A stretch of 36,954 nt of DNA, taken from NCBI GenBank assembly GCA_016190375.1, contig JACPQR010000140.1, positions 1 through 36,954 on the forward strand, written 5' to 3'. The stretch's first letter is position 1. Each line of letters opens with the position of its first letter. The stretch comes from Deltaproteobacteria bacterium. Lineage in GTDB: Bacteria; Myxococcota_A; Polyangia; JACPQR01. Below, piece by piece: positions 31,722 through 36,954 of this stretch. The notes below the pieces were generated by a model. The model saw nothing but the letters and a program-made list of their open reading frames with translations, was not told where the DNA came from and made no database searches. The position numbers and the translations under genes were made by a program.

Positions 31722-33278
31722 TCAGGCGAGACCGAGCAAGGGGCAAAGCAGCCTCAGGCCCGCGAAGATGACGCCGAACCCGAGCACGTCGAGGACGATC
31801 CCCGCGCGGATCATCGCGGTGATGGGGACGCGGCCCGAGCCGTAGACGATCGCGTTCGATGGGGTCGAGACCGGCAGCATGAAGGCCATGCTCGCGCCCA
31901 TGCAGACGCCGATGGTCGGCGGGACCGGGCTGACCTCCAGCACGTTGGCGAGCGCGATGACGACCGGCACGAGCATGCTCGCGGTGGCGGTGTTCGAGGT
32001 CACCTCGGTCAGACCGATGGCGAGGGCAATGGAGATCGCGCAAAGACCCCAGACGGACTCGACGCCGCTCCACTCGATGAGGGCGTTGCCGAGGACCTCG
32101 GCGAGGTGCGTCGAGAACATGAGGCCGCCGAGGGACAGCCCGCCGCCAAACAGGAGGATCGTCCCCCAGTGGATGCGGGTGGCGTCCGACCAGCGGAGGG
32201 TGAAGCGCCGGGCCTTCCAGTCCGTCGGCAAGAGGAACAGGAGCAGTGCGGCGATCAGCGAGGCGACCCCCTCCGGCAGGTGGCGCTCGAGGAGCCTGGC
32301 CGTGGCCGCCTTCGGCCCGATGGTCGACGCCACGATCCCCGGAAGGACCCAGAGCACGACGGCGACCACGAACGCGAAGAGCGCGTTCTTCTCGCCCCGG
32401 CTCCACGGCCCGAGCGCCGCGCGCCGGCGCCGTACGAACTCCATCGCCTCGGCGCCGTCGGTGTGCACGGCGGGAAAGGCCACCGCCATGATCGCGAACA
32501 TGCACGCGCCCAGAGCGAGCGCGATCGGAGCGGCCAGCGTCATCCACTGGAAGAAGCCGACGTGCCGATCGGCCAGCCTGCCGAGCATCCCGATCCCAAT
32601 CAGGTTCGGCGGCGTGCCCACGGGCGTCATGACGCCGCCGATCAGCGCGGCGTAGGAGATGGTCAAGAGGAGCCCCGACGAGAAACGCCGGCCCTGCGGG
32701 GAGCGCGAGGTGCCGTGCAGACTGTCCAGGATCCCGATCAGGATCGGGTAGATCATCGCGGTCGTCGCGCTGTCGCTGATCCATCCGGAGATGACGAGGG
32801 GGATGAGCCCGACCGCGAGCGCGAGCCGCCGCCCGCGTCCCGCGACCCACCCGGCCGACAGGATCGACAGGGCGATCCGCTCGTTCAGACCATGGGCGAT
32901 CATCCCCTGCGCGAGGATGAAGCTGCCGATGAAGAGGAACACAACGGGGTTGGCGAAGGGAGCGAAGACCACCTGCGGCTCGGCGATCCCGAGGACGACG
33001 CACAGGACCGGCCCGAGCAGGGCAGTCGCGGGAATGGGGATCGGCTCGCAGATCCAGTAAGTCAGGATCCAGCCGAGGACCGCGGCGAGCCGGTGGGCCT
33101 CGGTCGAGATTCCGGGCAGCGGGAGGAGCCAGAGAAACGCGAAGAGCGCCGGGCCGACGAACAGGCCCACGGTTCGCCTGCCGCGCTCGAAGCGCTCCTC
33201 CGCCAGGGAGATCTTGCCGCCCTCCTCGCCGTCGTCCGCGGCCGCTTCATCGCGAGCTGACTCGAGCCCAGTGCCCAA
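31722..33278 (-). CDS. SLC13/DASS-family divalent anion:sodium symporter
   Basis: 518 aa with about 11-12 hydrophobic helices. The start is taken as TTG 33278; the N-terminal about 35 residues are charged and cytosolic. Family signatures: SDSATTAMIYPIL and TSNTATASMLVPVVIALA, the two SNT-type re-entrant motifs that form substrate and sodium sites, plus GTPPNLIGIGML and STPSNAIVYGSG. Homologues carry C4-dicarboxylates, citrate or sulfate; the substrate cannot be told here. It is divergent from the molbindin gene, with an inverted repeat between. Confidence 0.9.
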   Translation of the reverse strand: MGTGLESARDEAAADDGEEGGKISLAEERFERGRRTVGLFVGPALFAFLWLLPLPGISTEAHRLAAVLGWILTYWICEPIPIPATALLGPVLCVVLGIAEPQVVFAPFANPVVFLFIGSFILAQGMIAHGLNERIALSILSAGWVAGRGRRLALAVGLIPLVISGWISDSATTAMIYPILIGILDSLHGTSRSPQGRRFSSGLLLTISYAALIGGVMTPVGTPPNLIGIGMLGRLADRHVGFFQWMTLAAPIALALGACMFAIMAVAFPAVHTDGAEAMEFVRRRRAALGPWSRGEKNALFAFVVAVVLWVLPGIVASTIGPKAATARLLERHLPEGVASLIAALLLFLLPTDWKARRFTLRWSDATRIHWGTILLFGGGLSLGGLMFSTHLAEVLGNALIEWSGVESVWGLCAISIALAIGLTEVTSNTATASMLVPVVIALANVLEVSPVPPTIGVCMGASMAFMLPVSTPSNAIVYGSGRVPITAMIRAGIVLDVLGFGVIFAGLRLLCPLLGLA

Positions 33279-33301
33279 GACGCGGGGACATTACGCCCCT
33301 G

Positions 33302-33364
33302 GCCGCGACTGTCCATGATCGATGCTCCGTTGCCCCTCCGGGCCGCCCGTGCCACAGTCGCGGC
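33302..33364 (+). promoter_or_regulatory. 11-bp inverted repeat upstream of molbindin gene
   Basis: Perfect arms GCCGCGACTGT (33302-33312) and ACAGTCGCGGC (33354-33364) with a 41-nt spacer, ending 17 bp before the molbindin ATG and just ahead of its GGAGG. It could be a leader hairpin or a dimer-binding operator between divergent promoters. No moco or other riboswitch consensus was recognised. Confidence 0.45.
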
Positions 33365-33381
33365 TCTCCGGAGGAGGCCCC

Positions 33382-33591
33382 ATGAAGTACGGTGCGCAGA
33401 ACGCGATCAACGCCAAGGTGACCTCGGTGAAGCAGGGCGACGTCATGTCGCTCGTGAAGTTCGACGTGGTCGCGCCCGCCAAGATGGCGTCCGTGCTGAC
33501 GACGGAGTCGCTGGAGGCGCTCGCGCTGAAGCCCGGCGACACGGTGCAGCTCGTCATCAAGGCGATCCACGTCCTTCCCGTCAAGGAGTAG
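33382..33591 (+). CDS. Molbindin-like TOBE-domain protein
   Basis: 69 aa from the ATG at 33382, with GGAGG at 33373-33377. The single mop/TOBE domain pattern is clear: ARN-like GAQNAINAKVTSVKQGDV at the start, then VLTTESLEALALKPGDTVQLVIKAIHVL. Such proteins form hexamers that bind molybdate or tungstate oxyanions in the cytoplasm. No molybdate transporter or molybdoenzyme is in the window. It lies 1 bp before aguB, so it probably shares its mRNA. Confidence 0.85.
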   Translation: MKYGAQNAINAKVTSVKQGDVMSLVKFDVVAPAKMASVLTTESLEALALKPGDTVQLVIKAIHVLPVKE

Positions 33592-33592
33592 C

Positions 33593-34477
33593 GTGCCCGC
33601 CACGAGCTTCACGATCGGCCTCGTCCAGATGCGGATGACGGCGGATCCGGCCCAGAACCTCGCCACGGCGGAGCGGCTGGTCCGCGAGGCGGCGCGCGAT
33701 GGCGCCACGGTCGTGTGCCTGCCCGAGCTGTTTCGCTCGCAGTACTTCTGCCAGACCGAGGACCACTCGCGCTTCGACCTGGCCGAGCCGGTGCCGGGCC
33801 CCACCACGGAGGCGCTGGGCGCGATCGCGAAGGAGAAGGGGATCGTCGTCGTCGCGCCCGTGTTCGAGAAGCGCGCGCCCGGCGTGTACCACAACAGCGC
33901 CGCGATCCTCGACGCCGACGGATCGATCGCGGGGCTGTACCGCAAGATGCACATCCCCGACGACCCGCTGTACCTCGAGAAGTTCTACTTCGCCCCGGGC
34001 GACACGGGCTTTCGCGCGTTCGACACGCGGCACGCGCGGATCGGCGCGCTCATCTGCTGGGACCAGTGGTTCCCCGAGGGCGCACGCTTGACCGCGCTCG
34101 CCGGCGCGACGGTGCTCTTCTACCCGACCGCGATCGGCTGGCATCCGTCCGAGAAGGCCAGGCACGGCGACGCCCAGGCGAGCGCGTGGCAGACCGTCCA
34201 GCGCGCACACGCGATCGCGAACGGCGTCTACGTCGCCGCGTGCAACCGCGTCGGCCTCGAGGTTGGCGCCGGCGAGGGCATCGAGTTCTGGGGAGGCTCG
34301 TTCGTCGCCGATCCGTTCGGCGTGGTCATCGCCGAGGCGTCGCGCGACCGCGAGGAGGTGCTCCTGGCCAGGTGCGACCTCGGCTGGCTCGAGAAGGTGC
34401 GGCGGCACTGGCCGTTCTTCCGCGACCGTCGCGTGGACGCGTACGGGCAGATCGCACAGCGCTGGTCGGACCGCTGA
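33593..34477 (+). CDS. aguB: N-carbamoylputrescine amidase
   Basis: 294 aa from GTG 33593. Nitrilase-superfamily triad: Glu45 in CLPELFRSQYFCQ, Lys118 in YRKMHIPDDP, Cys155 in ICWDQWFPEGAR. The Phe-Cys-Gln phrase after the Glu and the GWHPSE stretch match the N-carbamoylputrescine amidase branch. It hydrolyses N-carbamoylputrescine to putrescine, CO2 and ammonia. Paired with aguA 2 bp downstream, it makes a complete agmatine-to-putrescine route. Confidence 0.93.
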   Translation: MPATSFTIGLVQMRMTADPAQNLATAERLVREAARDGATVVCLPELFRSQYFCQTEDHSRFDLAEPVPGPTTEALGAIAKEKGIVVVAPVFEKRAPGVYHNSAAILDADGSIAGLYRKMHIPDDPLYLEKFYFAPGDTGFRAFDTRHARIGALICWDQWFPEGARLTALAGATVLFYPTAIGWHPSEKARHGDAQASAWQTVQRAHAIANGVYVAACNRVGLEVGAGEGIEFWGGSFVADPFGVVIAEASRDREEVLLARCDLGWLEKVRRHWPFFRDRRVDAYGQIAQRWSDR

Positions 34478-34479
34478 CC

Positions 34480-35547
34480 GTGGCTGCTCCGGGCCGCGCA
34501 CCATCGAGCCTCGGCTACGCGCTGCCCGCCGAATGGGACGAGCACGTCGCGACATGGATCGCCTGGCCCCACAACCGGACGGACTGGCCGGGCAAGCTGA
34601 CGACGATTCCGTGGGTGTATGGCGAGGTCGTGCGCCACCTGGCGCCGCACGAGCGCGTCCGGATCCTCGTCGACGGCGCGGCACGCGAGGCCGGCGCCCG
34701 CCGGGTCCTCGGGCGGGTGGGCGCTCCCCTGGACGCGATCGACTTCCACCGCGTCCCGACCGACCGCGTCTGGACCCGTGACTCGGGCGCGCTCATCGTC
34801 AGCGACCGGACCGGGCGGCGCTGCGCGACCCTGTGGCGCTTCAACGCGTGGGCGAAGTACCCCGACTGGAAGAAGGACGCCCGCGTGGGCGCCGCCATGG
34901 CCCGCCTCCTCGATCTGCCTTCGTGGCAGGCCGCGTCGGGCGGCAGGCCCGTGGCGCTGGAGGGCGGCGCGATCGACGTCGACGGGGCGGGGACGCTCCT
35001 CGCTACCGAGGAGTGCCTGCTCTCGGAGGTCCAGGAGCGAAACCCTGGGCTCGGCCGCGAGGGCACCGAGAGCGCGCTCGCCGCGGGGCTCGGGATCCGC
35101 AAGGTCCTGTGGCTCGGACGCGGGATCGCCGGCGACGACACCCACGGGCACGTCGACGACGTCTGCCGCTTCGTGGCGCCGGGCCGTGTCGTCCTCTGCT
35201 CGGAGCCCGACGGGCGGGATCCCAACCACGCGATCCTCGAGGAGAACCGCGAGCGCCTCGAGGACGCGCGCGACGCGACTGGCGGGACGCTCGAGGTCGT
35301 GCGACTCCCGATGCCGCGACCGCTCTTTTTCGACGGGCGCCGGCTGCCGGCGAGCTACGCGAACTTCTACGTCGCGAACGGCGTCGTGCTCGTCCCGACC
35401 TTCAACGACCCGACCGACCGCGTCGCCCTCGGAGCCCTCGCCGAGCTGTTCCCCGGTCGCGAGGTCGTCGGAGTACACGCGGTCGATCTGGTCTGGGGCC
35501 TCGGCACGCTTCACTGCATGACCTGCCAGGAGCCGGCGTCCCGCTGA
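34480..35547 (+). CDS. aguA: Agmatine deiminase
   Basis: 355 aa from GTG 34480, 2 bp after aguB. Peptidyl-arginine-deiminase-family features: PAEWDEHVATWIAWPHN, VWTRDSGALIV, ALEGGAIDVDG, DDTHGHVDDVCRF (catalytic His) and catalytic Cys346 in LGTLHCMTCQEP. It converts agmatine to N-carbamoylputrescine. The second Cys at 349 replaces the residue commonly Gln in HCxTQQxP-type ends. It converges on the HTH-methyltransferase gene, 4 bp apart. Confidence 0.93.
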   Translation: MAAPGRAPSSLGYALPAEWDEHVATWIAWPHNRTDWPGKLTTIPWVYGEVVRHLAPHERVRILVDGAAREAGARRVLGRVGAPLDAIDFHRVPTDRVWTRDSGALIVSDRTGRRCATLWRFNAWAKYPDWKKDARVGAAMARLLDLPSWQAASGGRPVALEGGAIDVDGAGTLLATEECLLSEVQERNPGLGREGTESALAAGLGIRKVLWLGRGIAGDDTHGHVDDVCRFVAPGRVVLCSEPDGRDPNHAILEENRERLEDARDATGGTLEVVRLPMPRPLFFDGRRLPASYANFYVANGVVLVPTFNDPTDRVALGALAELFPGREVVGVHAVDLVWGLGTLHCMTCQEPASR

Positions 35548-35551
35548 CGGT

Positions 35552-36883
35552 CTACCGCCTGCGGAGGAGCAGGTGGGCGACGCGCTGCCGCTGGGCGGAG
35601 TCACCGGCGCGCTCCACGCGCTCGACGTCGAGGCCCCTGGCCGCGAGCCAGCCCGACAGACCCTGAAGGTCGTAGCGCCGGCTGTAGAGCATGGTGCATG
35701 CGCGGCGCTCCTCCTTGATGACCAGGTCGTGGCAGAAGTTGATGGAGCCGGGCACGCGGCAGGAGTCGTCGCCCTGGCGCAGCCAGACCCGCGTCTCGAG
35801 ATCGGGCACGCGACGACCGGTCGCGACCAGCCAGCGCCGGTACGGCCCCTCCAGGAGCAGCCGCCGGTTCGTCACGGCCGCGGTCTCCTCGTGCTCGGGC
35901 TGCGTCATCGGGAACAGCGGGTCGTCCTCGATCTTCTCGAGGCGCAGGCCGACCTCGAGCCACGCCATGTCACCGGCGCGCAAGAGCGGCGACAGGCGCT
36001 CACGCACGAACGCGTCCTCGTCGCGGAGGTTCCCCAGCACGTTGCCGAGGATCAGGACGAGCCTGAGCCCGACGGGCTCGGGGCGCTGAACCGTCGGAAG
36101 ACGTTCGATGAAACCCATCTTGCCGGCCTCGAAGTCGGCGCAGAAGGGCATCACCGTGCGACTGCCCGCGGCCGGGCCCGCGCGAAGGGCCGCGCGCACG
36201 CCCTTGGCGGCCTTGACGAGCAGAGGGATCGACACGTCCACGAGGCCAATCACGACCCAGGCGAGACAGGAGCGGGACGCCTCTTCGATCCGAGCAAGGT
36301 GTCGGGCGAGGATGACTTCCTTCGAGCCCTCGCCTGGGCCCAGGCTGACGACGTCCAGGCCCTTCGGCGAGGTCTTGCGACCCAGGCCGAGCGCGAGGCC
36401 GATGGGCCCCTTGCCTCCCGGGTCCAGCCAGCCGTCGAGGCAGGTCTGCACCGCGTGGAGCCAGGCGGCTTGCTCGTAGCCGCTCTTGATGAGGCTCTCC
36501 CAGGCGAGTGCCCCGTGGGGATCGAAGTAGAGGAAACGGTGGCCGAGGTAATCGTAGGTGACGCGGTCGGCGAACTGGCGCTGCAGGGCGTCCGGCCCCG
36601 AGCCCTCCTCGATCTCGAGCGGGATGAGCCCGTGGTCGAAGCCCGCTTCGAGCGCCTCGATCTCTCGGCGCAGCGCGCCCAGTCGAGCGGTCAGCCCGTC
36701 CTTCACGGCCTTCAGCGTCTGCCCCTTGAACTCCCGGACCGTGCCGGTGCGCCAGTTGGCGACGTTCTCCACGCTGACGTCAGCGAGGGCAGCGACGTCG
36801 CGGTCGGAGCTGCACCCGAGGAGCTCCGCCACGTGAAGGTAGAGCTCCATGACCTGGCTGCGCGGCGCCCCCTGTCCCTTCAT
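35552..36883 (-). CDS. HTH domain fused to EgtD-like (Methyltransf_33) SAM methyltransferase
   Basis: 443 aa from the ATG at 36883. The N-terminal about 70 residues hold a phage-repressor-type helix-turn-helix (HVAELLGCSSDRDVAALADV, VENVANWRTG). From about residue 95 the chain resembles histidine-specific/EgtD methyltransferases: VVSLGPGEGSKEVILARHL (motif I), VDVSIPLLVKAA, LVLILGNVLGNLRDEDAFV and LRAGDMAWLEVGLR. Catalytic specificity for histidine cannot be judged. The fusion of a DNA-binding domain to this enzyme, plus a palindrome over its own start codon, suggests autoregulation. Confidence 0.7.
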   Translation of the reverse strand: MKGQGAPRSQVMELYLHVAELLGCSSDRDVAALADVSVENVANWRTGTVREFKGQTLKAVKDGLTARLGALRREIEALEAGFDHGLIPLEIEEGSGPDALQRQFADRVTYDYLGHRFLYFDPHGALAWESLIKSGYEQAAWLHAVQTCLDGWLDPGGKGPIGLALGLGRKTSPKGLDVVSLGPGEGSKEVILARHLARIEEASRSCLAWVVIGLVDVSIPLLVKAAKGVRAALRAGPAAGSRTVMPFCADFEAGKMGFIERLPTVQRPEPVGLRLVLILGNVLGNLRDEDAFVRERLSPLLRAGDMAWLEVGLRLEKIEDDPLFPMTQPEHEETAAVTNRRLLLEGPYRRWLVATGRRVPDLETRVWLRQGDDSCRVPGSINFCHDLVIKEERRACTMLYSRRYDLQGLSGWLAARGLDVERVERAGDSAQRQRVAHLLLRRR

Positions 36884-36904
36884 GGTCTACGTGCAAGTAG
36901 ACCA
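36883..36904 (-). promoter_or_regulatory. Palindromic operator over the HTH-methyltransferase start codon
   Basis: Perfect 8-bp arms TGGTCTAC (36883-36890) and GTAGACCA (36897-36904) around a 6-bp spacer. The A of the ATG (36883 on the minus strand) is inside one arm. A dimeric HTH protein bound here would block initiation. The gene's own N-terminal HTH is the natural candidate. Confidence 0.6.
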
Positions 36905-36954
36905 CGCGCCGCCGAACCGTTACCAGCCGTCTCTGCCGCCGCCTCCCGACGCGC

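Overview
The window is high-GC DNA (arginine- and alanine-rich reading frames; GTG, TTG and apparently CTG starts) that looks chromosomal and of Myxococcota (former Deltaproteobacteria) type. The signs are many signal-peptide or lipoprotein ORFs with cysteine-rich modules, low-complexity Asp/Gly/Pro or Gly-Glu linkers, two proteins with a MYXO-CTERM-like tail, PilZ, HEAT and hybrid-kinase proteins, and a trypsin-like secreted protease. No phage, plasmid or CRISPR structure was seen.

Layout. 1-6089: secreted proteins (a polysaccharide-lyase-like protein cut by the window edge, a small exported protein, a Cys-rich lipoprotein with a Gly-Glu hexamer repeat, a GH44 glycosidase lipoprotein, and an unrecognised 578-aa lipoprotein). 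6091-6284: a short palindromic repeat element. 6280-12977 (minus): a membrane sulfatase-like/HEAT protein, a HEAT protein and a methyltransferase in tight order, preceded by a small conserved protein and an adenylate-forming enzyme homologue with degraded motifs. 13006-13079: tRNA-Cys. 13220-16058: extensin-like protein, a Rieske-like lipoprotein without the cluster histidines, a Yip1-type membrane protein, and a VapBC toxin-antitoxin pair.

16278-22352 is the most striking block: four plus-strand genes, each joined to the next by an ATGA overlap. They encode a tandem-PilZ/N-acyl amino acid synthase-like (FeeM/GNAT) protein, a methyltransferase, a double hybrid histidine kinase with a V4R-like N-terminal domain, and a receiver-kinase. 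I infer a c-di-GMP-linked acyl-signal production and sensing module. The family assignments come from motifs; the pathway is inference.

22417-31683 returns to exported proteins: lipoproteins, a beta-helix protein, a zinc metalloprotease with an apparent 1-bp frameshift, a polysaccharide deacetylase missing its N-terminal catalytic motif and abutting a truncated papain-like gene (probable deletion junction), a VanY-like carboxypeptidase, a small zinc-ribbon protein and a trypsin-like protease. 31722-36883 is metabolic: a SLC13/DASS anion transporter, a molbindin, AguB and AguA (agmatine to putrescine), and an HTH-EgtD-like methyltransferase fusion with a perfect palindrome over its start codon.
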